Source: Comamonas halotolerans
GTDB lineage: Bacteria; Pseudomonadota; Gammaproteobacteria; Burkholderiales; Burkholderiaceae_C
Reading direction: 5' to 3'
NCBI RefSeq assembly: GCF_030162935.1
Contig: NZ_JASAUZ010000001.1
Location: 656,186 to 720,185 of the forward strand
Length of the DNA stretch: 64,000 nt
In this document: positions 48,900 to 57,462 of the stretch, one piece after another
Layout of the letters: the number at the start of each line of letters is the position of its first letter
Numbering within the stretch: the first letter of the stretch is position 1
Program-made: the position numbers and the translations under genes
Notes under the pieces: generated by a model
Database searches by the model: none
What the model saw: the letters and a program-made list of their open reading frames with translations, nothing else
What the model was told of the DNA's origin: nothing

Positions 48900-49757
48900 T
48901 TATCGGCGTGACGTTCGCAGCAGTTGCGATACCTCCTGCGCAGTGCGCAGTAACGAAGGCAGTATGCGTGCCTGCATCTCTTGCGCATTCGTACGGTTGG
49001 CTTGACCAGATACATTGATAGCTGCCACCACCTGCCCTTGCGCATTGAACAGAGGCGCCGCCACCGATATCAACCCCTCTTCCAGTTCCTGGTTGATCAG
49101 TGCCCAGCCTTGTCGCCGCACTTGATCGAGGGCATTTAGCAAATCTTCATCTTCCACCAAGGTGTAGCGTGTGAAAGCTTCACGAGAGCGCTTGGCCATC
49201 AAATCCTGCAGCTTGTCAGATGGCAGACCTGACAACAACACCCGCCCCAGAGACGTCCAGAACGCTGGCAGACGAGATCCGACTCCCAAGTTTGTGCTCA
49301 TGATTTTGTGGGTGTGCACACGCGCTACATATACAACATCCAGGCCATCCAGCACACCTGCCGAGCAGGACTCCTGCACCGTTTCTGCAAGAGTTTCCAT
49401 CAATGGGGTTGCAAGATTCCACAGCGGCTGTGAACTGAGATAAGCAAACCCCAGATCCAGGATGCGCGGCGTCAGCTCGAAGTATTTGCCATCACTTTCG
49501 ACATAACCCAAGGTTTGCAGCGTGAGCAGAATGCGCCGTGCCCCCGCACGTGTCAGCCCCGTTTTGCTGGCGACTTCGCTGAGTGTCTGAGATGGCGCCT
49601 CAGCGCTGAACGATCGAATCACTTCCAAACCACGTGCAAATGACTGCACATAGCTATCTCCAGGCTTGTTCTCAGCCGATAACTGCTCACCTCTTTTTGA
49701 AGTCAGGGTTTTCCCTAGTGTGGTTTCTACAGCTGCTTTTTTTAATTTCTCGTTCAT
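48900..49757 (-). CDS. IclR-family regulator (PcaR/PobR-like)
   Basis: A 285-residue regulator with an N-terminal winged HTH (LSEVASKTGLTRAGARRILLTL, part) and a C-terminal IclR effector-binding domain (EGLISVAAPLFNAQGQVVAAINVSG, part). The sequence is closest to the PcaR/PcaU/PobR branch, which responds to intermediates of the beta-ketoadipate pathway. It is divergent from pcaI with 91 bases between, and three half-sites lie in that gap. Start MNEKLKKA. Confidence 0.9.
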   Translation of the reverse strand: MNEKLKKAAVETTLGKTLTSKRGEQLSAENKPGDSYVQSFARGLEVIRSFSAEAPSQTLSEVASKTGLTRAGARRILLTLQTLGYVESDGKYFELTPRILDLGFAYLSSQPLWNLATPLMETLAETVQESCSAGVLDGLDVVYVARVHTHKIMSTNLGVGSRLPAFWTSLGRVLLSGLPSDKLQDLMAKRSREAFTRYTLVEDEDLLNALDQVRRQGWALINQELEEGLISVAAPLFNAQGQVVAAINVSGQANRTNAQEMQARILPSLLRTAQEVSQLLRTSRR

Positions 49758-49770
49758 ATAATTCTCTCAG

Positions 49771-49796
49771 CGAACAAATGTTCTTATATCGAACAT
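49771..49796. promoter_or_regulatory. Predicted IclR-type operator between the IclR gene and pcaI
   Basis: Three half-sites in 26 bases: CGAACA (49771–49776), TGTTC (49779–49783) and CGAACA (49790–49795). The first two face each other and the third is a direct copy. Two inverted and one direct repeat is the layout known for PcaU and PobR operators in Acinetobacter. Confidence 0.5.
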
Positions 49797-49848
49797 TTTA
49801 GCAGGGCACTTTCTGCTCTGTGTGATCAGCTCTGCCGGGAAACAACTC

Positions 49849-50550
49849 ATGATCAACAAAGTTACTGACAGCATCGCCGAAGCGCTGTCCGGAATTCAAG
49901 ATGGTGCCACCGTATTGATCGGTGGCTTTGGCACATCGGGCAATCCTATTGAACTGATCAACGGTCTGATCGCTCACGGTGCCCGCAATCTGACCGTCGT
50001 CAACAACAATGCTGGCAACGGCGACACAGGTCTGGCTGCACTGCTCAAGAGCGGCCAGGTGCGCAAGATCATTTGCAGCTTCCCACGCCAGGTCGACAGC
50101 TGGGTATTCGATGACTTGTACCGCAGCGGCAAGATCGAACTGGAACTCGTCCCCCAAGGCAATCTGGCCGAGCGCATGCGCGCCGCCGGCGCTGGTATTG
50201 GAGCCTTCTTCTGCCCAACGGCTTACGGCACACAGCTGGCTGAAGGCAAGGAAACCCGCGAAATCAACGGCAAGCACTATGTGCTGGAGTACCCCATCTA
50301 CGGCGATGTGGCTCTGATCAAGGCCGAAAAAGGTGACCGCTGGGGCAACCTCACTTACCGCATGTCAGCGCGAAACTTTGGGCCAGTGATGGCAACCGCT
50401 GCCAAGTTCACCGTAGCCACCGTGCACGAAGTGGTCGAGCTCGGTGCTCTGGACCCTGAAGCCATCGTCACCCCTGGCATCTTCGTGAGCAAGGTGGTTC
50501 CTATTGAACGTGTTGCCACGCAAGCTGGCGGCTTTAAGAAATCTGCCTAA
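49849..50550 (+). CDS. pcaI: 3-oxoadipate CoA-transferase subunit A
   Basis: PcaI (233 residues) with PcaJ moves CoA from succinyl-CoA to 3-oxoadipate. The subunit A motif LIGGFGTSGNPIELINGL and the NNNAGNGDTGLAAL CoA-site stretch are present. I start at MINKVTDSIAE; the frame 27 bases longer adds MISSAGKQL, unlike the family. It opens the pca operon and is divergent from the IclR gene. Confidence 0.93.
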   Translation: MINKVTDSIAEALSGIQDGATVLIGGFGTSGNPIELINGLIAHGARNLTVVNNNAGNGDTGLAALLKSGQVRKIICSFPRQVDSWVFDDLYRSGKIELELVPQGNLAERMRAAGAGIGAFFCPTAYGTQLAEGKETREINGKHYVLEYPIYGDVALIKAEKGDRWGNLTYRMSARNFGPVMATAAKFTVATVHEVVELGALDPEAIVTPGIFVSKVVPIERVATQAGGFKKSA

Positions 50551-50577
50551 CAGCATATCTAGAGCAGGAGTAACAGC

Positions 50578-51234
50578 GTGAGCAACTATCAAAAACGCAG
50601 CAAAGACGAACTGGCAAAGCGCATTGCCCTGGACATTCCGGATGGTTCCTATGTGAACCTCGGCATTGGCATGCCCACCAAGGTGGCCAACCACATCCCT
50701 GCGGACCGCGAAATCGTGCTGCAGTCAGAGAACGGCATTCTGGGCATGGGCCCAGCACCAGCCGAAGGATTGGAAGACTACGATCTGACCAATGCGGGCA
50801 AGCAGCCCGTCACCTTGCTGCCCGGCGGCAGCTATTTTCACCATGCAGACAGCTTTGCCATGATGCGCGGCGGCCATCTGGACATTTGTGTGCTGGGAGC
50901 TTTCCAGGTTTCCGCCACCGGAGACCTCGCCAACTGGAGCACTGGTGAAGCGGGAGCCATCCCCGCTGTCGGTGGCGCGATGGATCTGGCCGTGGGTGCC
51001 AAGAGCACCTGGGTGATGATGGACTTGCTCACCAAGACCGGCGAATGCAAGGTGGTCAAAGCCTGCACCTATCCATTGACCGGGCTGGCTTGCGTCAAAC
51101 GCATCTATACCGATCTGTGCACGCTGGAGTGCACCCCTGAAGGTCTGCGCCTGATCGACATCGTGGATGGCATGAGCCACGCAGAACTGGAAAGCATCGT
51201 CGGCCTGCCCATCGCTGCTGCACAAAACGCCTGA
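50578..51234 (+). CDS. pcaJ: 3-oxoadipate CoA-transferase subunit B
   Basis: PcaJ (218 residues) is the partner of PcaI and carries the catalytic glutamate, seen in QSENGILGMGP. The GTG start at 50578 follows CAGGAGTAACAGC, a good ribosome-binding site. It lies 27 bases after pcaI. The pairing of A and B subunits and their order match known 3-oxoadipate enzymes rather than acetoacetate ones, because pcaF and pcaD follow. Confidence 0.93.
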   Translation: MSNYQKRSKDELAKRIALDIPDGSYVNLGIGMPTKVANHIPADREIVLQSENGILGMGPAPAEGLEDYDLTNAGKQPVTLLPGGSYFHHADSFAMMRGGHLDICVLGAFQVSATGDLANWSTGEAGAIPAVGGAMDLAVGAKSTWVMMDLLTKTGECKVVKACTYPLTGLACVKRIYTDLCTLECTPEGLRLIDIVDGMSHAELESIVGLPIAAAQNA

Positions 51235-51324
51235 GACCCCCGACGCCAGCCTTGTCCTCCAAGTGCTGGCTGTTCCTACTTTCAACAACTTGGCACAACG
51301 CCACCCGTGAGCCGGAGACATACC

Positions 51325-52536
51325 ATGAGCACAGCCCCTCAAGCATTCATCTGCGACGCCATCCGCACTCCCTTTGGCCGCTACGGCGGCACGCTGTCCA
51401 GCGTGCGCACCGACGACCTGGGTGCCTTGCCCATCAAGGCACTGATGCAGCGCAATCCCAATGTGGACTGGAAAGCCGTGGACGATGTGCTCTACGGCTG
51501 CGCCAACCAGGCAGGCGAAGACAACCGCAACGTGGCCCGCATGTCGGCCCTGCTGGCGGGCCTGCCCATTGATGTACCCGGTGCCACCATCAACCGCCTG
51601 TGCGGCTCGGGCCTGGATGCGGTGGGTTCAGCCGCCCGCGCCATCAAGTCCGGCGAAGCACGCCTGATGATTGCCGGCGGGGTGGAGTCCATGAGCCGCG
51701 CACCCTTTGTCATGCCCAAGGCCGAAACAGCCTTCAGCCGTAACAACGCCGTGTACGACACCACCATCGGCTGGCGCTTTGTGAACAAGCTGATGAAGGC
51801 GCAGTATGGCGTGGATTCCATGCCCGAGACGGCCGAGAACGTGGCCGACGACTTCAGGATCGAGCGCGAAGCACAAGACCGCATGGCGCTGGCTTCGCAG
51901 CAAAAGGCCGCAGCTGCGATTGCGGCTGGCTATCTGGCCAGGGAAATCGTTCCTGTATCCATTGCCCAGAAGAAGGGCGACCCGCTGATCTTCAGCCAAG
52001 ACGAGCATCCACGCGCCACCACACTGGAAGCGCTGGCCAAACTCAAGGGTGTGGTGCGTCCCGACGGCACCGTGTCTGCCGGCAACGCCTCGGGCGTGAA
52101 CGATGGAGCTTGCGCGCTGCTGCTGGCCAACGAAGAAGCCGCCCAGCAATACGGCCTGACACCCCGTGCCCGCGTGGTGGGCATGGCTACGGCAGGCGTT
52201 GCGCCACGCATCATGGGTTTTGGCCCCGCGCCTGCGGTGCGCAAGGTGCTGGCCCAGACGGGTTTGACGCTGGCCGACATGGACGTGATTGAGCTCAATG
52301 AAGCCTTTGCCGCCCAAGGTCTGGCGGTGCTGCGCGACCTGGGTATTGCGGATGACGATGCCCGCGTGAACCAATGGGGCGGCGCAATTGCGCTGGGACA
52401 CCCGCTGGGCGCCTCGGGCGCACGTCTGGCCACGACTGCAGTGAACCAGTTGCACACGCTGGGTGGCCGGTATGCGCTGTGCACCATGTGCATTGGCGTG
52501 GGCCAGGGCATTGCCGTGATTCTGGAAAAAGTTTGA
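51325..52536 (+). CDS. pcaF: 3-oxoadipyl-CoA thiolase PcaF
   Basis: PcaF (403 residues) splits 3-oxoadipyl-CoA into succinyl-CoA and acetyl-CoA. The acylated cysteine is in NRLCGSGLDAVG (about residue 91), the active histidine in GHPLGASGAR and the second cysteine in CTMCIGVGQG. I start at MSTAPQAFICD, preceded by CCGGAGACATACC. It lies between pcaJ and pcaD. Confidence 0.95.
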   Translation: MSTAPQAFICDAIRTPFGRYGGTLSSVRTDDLGALPIKALMQRNPNVDWKAVDDVLYGCANQAGEDNRNVARMSALLAGLPIDVPGATINRLCGSGLDAVGSAARAIKSGEARLMIAGGVESMSRAPFVMPKAETAFSRNNAVYDTTIGWRFVNKLMKAQYGVDSMPETAENVADDFRIEREAQDRMALASQQKAAAAIAAGYLAREIVPVSIAQKKGDPLIFSQDEHPRATTLEALAKLKGVVRPDGTVSAGNASGVNDGACALLLANEEAAQQYGLTPRARVVGMATAGVAPRIMGFGPAPAVRKVLAQTGLTLADMDVIELNEAFAAQGLAVLRDLGIADDDARVNQWGGAIALGHPLGASGARLATTAVNQLHTLGGRYALCTMCIGVGQGIAVILEKV

Positions 52537-52556
52537 ACGACTGCAGACACTCCACC

Positions 52557-53354
52557 ATGAGCACCTCCACTCTCTCTACCGCCACGGGCACTTCCCGCAT
52601 TGACCTGCAGGGCCCCGCCGATGCACCTGTTGTCGTGTTGTCCAATTCTTTGGGCACCACATTTGAAATGTGGGACGGTCTGGCCAAAGCACTGTCGGGC
52701 AGTTTCCGGGTCTTGCGCTATGACACCCGCGGACATGGAGAGAGTGTCTGCACGCCTGGACCTTATAGCTTCTCGCTGTTGGGCCAGGATGTGCTGTCCA
52801 TTCTGGATGCACTGCACATTGAAAAGGCGCACTTCTGCGGCATTTCAATGGGCGGACTGACCGGGCTTTGGCTGGGCGTAAATGCAGCTGCACGCCTGCA
52901 CAGCATTACGGTAGCCAACAGTGCCGCAAAGATCGGCACCGCGTCGGCGTGGCAGGAGCGGGCAACCATGGTGCGCAGCCAGGGCGTGGCAGGCATGCAA
53001 ACGCTGGCCAGCAGCGCACCCAGCCGCTGGTTCACCGAGACCTTTTGTCACACCCATCCTGAGCTGGTGAAAACAGCCCAGAGCTGGGTCGCAGGCATCA
53101 GCCCTGAAGGTTATGCCAGCTGCTGTGAAGCATTGGCCCAAGAAGATCTGCGCAGCAAGCTGCACACGATTGCAACACCGACCTTGCTCATTGCGGGTGA
53201 GTTCGACCCGGTCACGACGGTCGCGGATGCGCAAGCCATGCAAAGCGCCATCCCCCACGCCCGCTTGGTCCAGCTACCAGCATCCCACCTCTCAAACCTG
53301 GAAGCTCCCGAGACTTTCGCTCAAGCACTCACAAGCTTCATCCATCGAGGCTGA
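52557..53354 (+). CDS. pcaD: 3-oxoadipate enol-lactonase PcaD
   Basis: PcaD (265 residues) is the alpha/beta-hydrolase that opens 3-oxoadipate enol-lactone to 3-oxoadipate. The nucleophile Ser is in CGISMGGLTG, the acid in GEFDPVTTV and the histidine in ASHLSNLEAP, so the triad is complete. The N-terminal LSNSLGTTFEMWDGLA is typical of the family. It starts 20 bases after pcaF. Confidence 0.93.
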   Translation: MSTSTLSTATGTSRIDLQGPADAPVVVLSNSLGTTFEMWDGLAKALSGSFRVLRYDTRGHGESVCTPGPYSFSLLGQDVLSILDALHIEKAHFCGISMGGLTGLWLGVNAAARLHSITVANSAAKIGTASAWQERATMVRSQGVAGMQTLASSAPSRWFTETFCHTHPELVKTAQSWVAGISPEGYASCCEALAQEDLRSKLHTIATPTLLIAGEFDPVTTVADAQAMQSAIPHARLVQLPASHLSNLEAPETFAQALTSFIHRG

Positions 53355-53417
53355 GCGGCAAATCTGGCAACCACACCGACTGAAACCAGCGGTGTTCATT
53401 GGAAGACTGGAGAACGT

Positions 53418-54479
53418 ATGACAACCCAAAACCCGCGTTGGAAACAGCGCCCCGAAGGGTCAACCTGGGGTGACTTTGGTGAGAACGACCAGTTGGGCCG
53501 TCTCAACCTGCTGACTGCAGAAAAGGTTCGCCAGGGTGTTGCCGAGGTGCGTGAAGGACTGCGTTTTTCCCTGAGCCTTCCATTGGACTATCCCGGCGGC
53601 AGCGCGCTCAACCCCAACCGCAAACCGCCTGTGCTGCGTCCCTTACAGCGCAAAGGGCTGGTCAATTTCAACTGTTTGCTCCAGGAGCTGGAGCCAGGCC
53701 GCACCGACGTGCTCTCCGATGACATGGCCATTTTGTCGCTGCAGTACTCTACGCAGTGGGATGGACTTGCACATGTGGGTGCACTGTTCGATGCCAACGG
53801 GGACGGTATCCCCGAAGCGTTGTACTACAACGGATTTGCTGCAGGCATTGATGTCGTGGGCCCCTCCGATGTGAGTGGTACTGGAATTCCTGCACAGTTG
53901 GATGACACCTCCAGCACCAGTTGCGCCAAGGCCCTGGGCATTGAAGGCATGGCGCGCAATGGCGTGCAAGGCCGCGGCGTGATGCTTGATTTGCGCGCGC
54001 ACTTTGGCGACAGCCGTACCTTGGTGGGCTATGACGAACTTATGCGCGTGATTGAACGCGACAAGGTTGAGATTGCGGCTGGAGACATTGTCTGCCTGCA
54101 CACAGGGTTTGCGCAGCGTGTGCTGGAGATGAACAAGCAGCCAGATCCCGCCGTGCTCAACAACATCTGCGCCGTTTTGGACGGCAGAGACGCAAGGCTG
54201 CAGCAGTGGATCACTGACAGCAATATTGCGGCCATTGCTGCGGACAACTATGCCGTCGAAGCGCACCCCGCAAAGCCCGGCCCCGCATGCTGCTCCGCGC
54301 TTCCATTGCATGAGCACTGCCTGTTCAAGCTGGGCGTGCATCTGGGCGAGCTTTGGCAATTGACACCCTTGGCACAGTGGCTGCGCGATCATCAGCGCCA
54401 CCACTTCTTGTTGACGGCCCCACCGCTGTTTTTGCCAGGCGCGGTGGCTTCTCCTGTCACGCCTGTTGCAACGGTCTAA
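53418..54479 (+). CDS. Cyclase-family (PF04199) metal-dependent hydrolase
   Basis: A 353-residue protein of the family that includes kynurenine formamidase and isatin hydrolase, which open amide or cyclic amide bonds with a metal. The metal-site region reads QWDGLAHVGALFD, the WDxLAHV variant seen in a longer sub-group rather than the standard HxGTHxDxP. A later conserved stretch is AADNYAVEAHP. The substrate is unknown. The start follows GGAG by 5 bases. It has no known role in the lower beta-ketoadipate route. Confidence 0.85.
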   Translation: MTTQNPRWKQRPEGSTWGDFGENDQLGRLNLLTAEKVRQGVAEVREGLRFSLSLPLDYPGGSALNPNRKPPVLRPLQRKGLVNFNCLLQELEPGRTDVLSDDMAILSLQYSTQWDGLAHVGALFDANGDGIPEALYYNGFAAGIDVVGPSDVSGTGIPAQLDDTSSTSCAKALGIEGMARNGVQGRGVMLDLRAHFGDSRTLVGYDELMRVIERDKVEIAAGDIVCLHTGFAQRVLEMNKQPDPAVLNNICAVLDGRDARLQQWITDSNIAAIAADNYAVEAHPAKPGPACCSALPLHEHCLFKLGVHLGELWQLTPLAQWLRDHQRHHFLLTAPPLFLPGAVASPVTPVATV

Positions 54480-54489
54480 GGGAGCCGCC

Positions 54490-54786
54490 ATGCCATACAT
54501 CGTCGAGACCTTTGACAAGCCTGACCACCAGGCTGTACGCCAGCAGCACCGTCCGGCTCACCTGCAATTCCTGGAGGCCCACAAGCATCTGCTACTGGCT
54601 TGTGGCGCCAAATTGAATGACGAACAGGAAGACCTGGGCGGAGGCTTGTATTTGCTGGATCTCGACACCCGAGAGGCCGCACAGGCCTTTATCGAAGCGG
54701 ATCCATTCTTTCAGGCTGAGCTTTTTGCCCACGTCTCTATCACGCGCTGGCGCAAAGCCTATCTGGCTGGCAAGTGCTGTCTGTAA
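54490..54786 (+). CDS. YciI-family protein
   Basis: A 98-residue ferredoxin-like-fold protein of the YciI/YCII group. The N-terminal MPYIVETFDKPDHQAVRQQHR (part) and the active-site-like histidine in RPAHLQFLEAHK are typical; ELFAHVSITRW near the end is also conserved. Some YciI proteins act as dehydrochlorinases or muconolactone-isomerase-like enzymes; the reaction here is not known. The gene lies 11 bases after the cyclase-family gene. Confidence 0.8.
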   Translation: MPYIVETFDKPDHQAVRQQHRPAHLQFLEAHKHLLLACGAKLNDEQEDLGGGLYLLDLDTREAAQAFIEADPFFQAELFAHVSITRWRKAYLAGKCCL

Positions 54787-54807
54787 CCCAACCTCCTCTG
54801 CTTGCAT

Positions 54808-55545
54808 ATGTCTTCTATTCATGCTTCCAACAATGGCCGTCCTCGTGTCCTGATCACTGGTGGCGGTGCCGGTATTGGTGCCGCAGCAGCACAGCGCTGC
54901 CGCGAAGATGGCTATGAGCCCATCATCATTGACCGCGAAGTCAGCCACATTCCTGGCGCGATTCAAGCAGACCTCAGCAATGTCCAAGATACAGCCCGCG
55001 CGCTGGAGCAGGCTCTGCAAGGCGGTCCCATTACGCGGCTCATCAACAACGTGGGGGTTGTGGTTCCCAACGATGCCGAATCGCAAACCCTGGCTGAGTT
55101 CGACCTGGCCATTTCATTGAATTTGCGCTGTGCTTTGCAATGCATGCAGGCTCTGCTGCCAGGCATGAAGGCCGAAGGCTTTGGCCGCATAGTCAACATG
55201 TCTTCGCGCGCTGCGCTGGGCAAGGATCTGCGCACCGCCTACGCCGCCAGCAAGGCGGGGCTGATCGGCATGACCCGTGTTTGGGCTCTGGAGCTTGGCC
55301 AATACGGCATCACGGCCAACGCCATTGGTCCAGGCCCGATCCGCACCGCCTTGTTCGACAAGGCCAACCCCCCGGACGCACCACGTACCCAGAAGATCAT
55401 CCAGTCCGTGCCTGTCAAACGCGTAGGCACACCAGAAGATGTCGCACACGCTGTCTCTTACATGCTCGACGAGCGCAGCGGCTTCGTGACCGGCCAGATT
55501 CTGTATGTCTGCGGTGGCATGACTGTCGGTGTCGCCAGCGTCTGA
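54808..55545 (+). CDS. Short-chain dehydrogenase/reductase (SDR)
   Basis: A 245-residue classical SDR. The cofactor-binding TGGGAGIG, the NNVG motif, catalytic Ser in VNMSSRAALG and YAASKAG (Tyr and Lys) are all present, so it should be active. The cofactor is likely NAD(H) judging by acidic residues after the first strand (IIIDREVS). Substrate unknown. It lies in line with the upstream YciI gene (22 bases), consistent with one operon. Confidence 0.9.
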   Translation: MSSIHASNNGRPRVLITGGGAGIGAAAAQRCREDGYEPIIIDREVSHIPGAIQADLSNVQDTARALEQALQGGPITRLINNVGVVVPNDAESQTLAEFDLAISLNLRCALQCMQALLPGMKAEGFGRIVNMSSRAALGKDLRTAYAASKAGLIGMTRVWALELGQYGITANAIGPGPIRTALFDKANPPDAPRTQKIIQSVPVKRVGTPEDVAHAVSYMLDERSGFVTGQILYVCGGMTVGVASV

Positions 55546-55635
55546 ATAGGACGCTCCTAGCAGGCTTCACGTTTCTGCAGCCAATCGCTTCCCCCTCTAC
55601 ACACACATAGCAATTAACAGACAAGGGAGATACCA

Positions 55636-56976
55636 ATGTCCAAAATCACAGCCTTCTTCACGGAGCTGATGCGCAAGTATCTGCCCGACCCATTCGTCTT
55701 CGCCATCTTGCTCACCTTGCTGACCATGGCGCTGGCCTTTGCGGTAGAAAGTCGTCCGATTGATTTGGTAGTTGCAGACTGGGGCAAGGGTTTCTGGAGT
55801 TTGCTGGCCTTCACCACCCAGATGGCCGTGATTTTGGTCATGGGTTATGTCTTGGCTGCGGCTCCCGTGGTGAACCGGTTCCTGGACAAAATTGCCAGCT
55901 ATGTAGACACACCTCGCCAAGCCATCATCGTCGCCACCATCGTGGGCTGCGTGGGTAGCTACCTGAACTGGGGTTTTGGCTTGGTGATTGGCGGCATCAT
56001 GGCGCGCAAACTGGCCTTGCGCGTAAAGGGCGTGCACTACCCACTCATCATTGCGTCGGCTTATACCGGTTTCACGATGTATAGCCTGGGCTTCTCCGCG
56101 ACCATTCCTGTGCTGATTTCCACCAAAGGGCACACCTTTGAAAGCACCATGGGATTGATTCCGCTGACGGAAACCATCTTCTCTGCACCTATCCTGATCA
56201 CCAGTTTGGTGGTTCTGATTGCACTGCCATTGCTCAACGCAGCCATGCACCCCAAACAAGGCGAAAAAGTGGTTGAGCTGGACCCCTCGGTCATCGCACA
56301 GGAAAACAAGTCAGGCTCTGCGTCCAGCGAGTTGCTGGGCGACGAAAAGACTCTGGCTTACCGCCTCAACAACAGCCGCCTGCTGAGCTTGCTCATTGGC
56401 TTGTGCGGTATGGCTTATGTGGGTCTGCACTTTTTCAAAGGTGGCAACCTCGACCTGAACATGATCAATTTCTTCATCTTGTTTCTGGGCATCTTGCTGC
56501 TCAAGACCCCGATGCAATACGTGGAGAAGGTCAATGAAGGCGTCAAGACCATCGGCGGCATCATTCTTCAGTTCCCGTTCTATGCCGGCATCATGGCCAT
56601 CATGCACGGATCAGGGCTGGTGGAGTCAATTGCAGAAGTGTTCGTCAACATCTCCACGGTAGACACCTTGCCGCTGTGGGGTCTGGTGAGCTCTTTCTTC
56701 ATCAACTTCTTTGCACCTTCCGGCGGCGGTCACTGGGTACTGCAGGGGCCTTTCATGATTGATGCAGCCACAACCCTGGGGGCTTCCCAGGCACAGACTG
56801 CCATGTCGGTGATGCTAGGCAATGGCTGGAACGATCTGGTGCAGCCCTTCTGGATCCTGCCAGCGCTGGCCCTGTCCAAGCTCAAGCTCAAAGACATCAT
56901 GGGATACACCGTAGTTTCCATGATGCTGGTTGGCGTGATTTACGCCTCCACCATGCTCATTTGGCCTTTGCTGTAA
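55636..56976 (+). CDS. Short-chain fatty acid transporter, AtoE type
   Basis: A 446-residue membrane protein of the AtoE family, with about 11–12 hydrophobic helices and the conserved NWGFGLVIGGIMARK and FFAPSGGGHWVLQGPFMIDAA (part) motifs. AtoE family members import short-chain fatty acids. Here the neighbours suggest an organic acid or lactone instead, which is inference. It is preceded by AAGGGAGATACCA. Confidence 0.88.
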   Translation: MSKITAFFTELMRKYLPDPFVFAILLTLLTMALAFAVESRPIDLVVADWGKGFWSLLAFTTQMAVILVMGYVLAAAPVVNRFLDKIASYVDTPRQAIIVATIVGCVGSYLNWGFGLVIGGIMARKLALRVKGVHYPLIIASAYTGFTMYSLGFSATIPVLISTKGHTFESTMGLIPLTETIFSAPILITSLVVLIALPLLNAAMHPKQGEKVVELDPSVIAQENKSGSASSELLGDEKTLAYRLNNSRLLSLLIGLCGMAYVGLHFFKGGNLDLNMINFFILFLGILLLKTPMQYVEKVNEGVKTIGGIILQFPFYAGIMAIMHGSGLVESIAEVFVNISTVDTLPLWGLVSSFFINFFAPSGGGHWVLQGPFMIDAATTLGASQAQTAMSVMLGNGWNDLVQPFWILPALALSKLKLKDIMGYTVVSMMLVGVIYASTMLIWPLL

Positions 56977-57025
56977 GCCATCGCCAGGTTCTCTTCCCAC
57001 ACTCTCACGATAAGGAACTCCTTCC

Positions 57026-57310
57026 ATGTTGTATATGGTCGAAATGCTGGTTCAGATTCCCCACTCCTTGGACCCTGCTGTCGTCGCAAAGATCAAGCAG
57101 GAAGAAAAGGAATACTCGCAAAAACTGCAGCGTGAAGGCAAGTGGCGCCACCTGTGGCGCGTGGTGGGCGAGTACGCCAACGTCAGCATTTTTGATGCAG
57201 CCAGCAATGACGAGCTGCACACCATGCTGAGCAATCTTCCCCTGTTCCCATACATGCAGATCAAGGTGAAGCCTCTGGCCAACCACCCATCTGCCATCGT
57301 TCAGGAATAA
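57026..57310 (+). CDS. catC: Muconolactone delta-isomerase CatC-like
   Basis: A 94-residue muconolactone isomerase, which shifts the double bond of muconolactone to give 3-oxoadipate enol-lactone, the substrate of PcaD. The family pattern LQREGKWRHLWRVVGEYANVSIFD (part), LPLFPYMQIKV and NHPSAI near the end are clear. No catA or catB is in the window. A methylmuconolactone isomerase role is possible. The start follows AAGGA with 9 bases of spacing. Confidence 0.88.
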   Translation: MLYMVEMLVQIPHSLDPAVVAKIKQEEKEYSQKLQREGKWRHLWRVVGEYANVSIFDAASNDELHTMLSNLPLFPYMQIKVKPLANHPSAIVQE

Positions 57311-57321
57311 CGCGTTTGTCC

Positions 57322-57347
57322 GTGGAGCACGCTGCTTCCACACTTTT
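57322..57347 (+). terminator. Possible intrinsic terminator after catC
   Basis: The stem GTGGA…TCCAC (with additional GCA/TGC pairing) is followed by ACTTTTTAAAC, 12 bases after the catC stop. It is weaker than the others. Confidence 0.4.
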
Positions 57348-57462
57348 TAAACCGGATGGCTGTGCCACGCATGCGCAGCCACCTTTCACCCAAGCCCACT
57401 CACTGAGCCAACTGATGTGGTGCAAGGGATGCTTGTTTTGATACCTGTTCAAGGAGACTTTG

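Noticed and set aside
49822..49848. Longer N-terminus of pcaI
   Set aside because: The extra MISSAGKQL is unlike known subunits and leaves too little space from the IclR promoter region.
54802..55545. Start of the SDR at the ATG at 54802
   Set aside because: The ATG at 54808 (MSSIHASNN) gives the usual distance to TGGGAGIG. The site 6 bases upstream has no better ribosome-binding context.
55636..56976. Citrate or dicarboxylate transporter for the pca operon
   Set aside because: The GGGHWVLQGPFMIDAA segment and length match the AtoE family, not the CitM, DctA or PcaK families.
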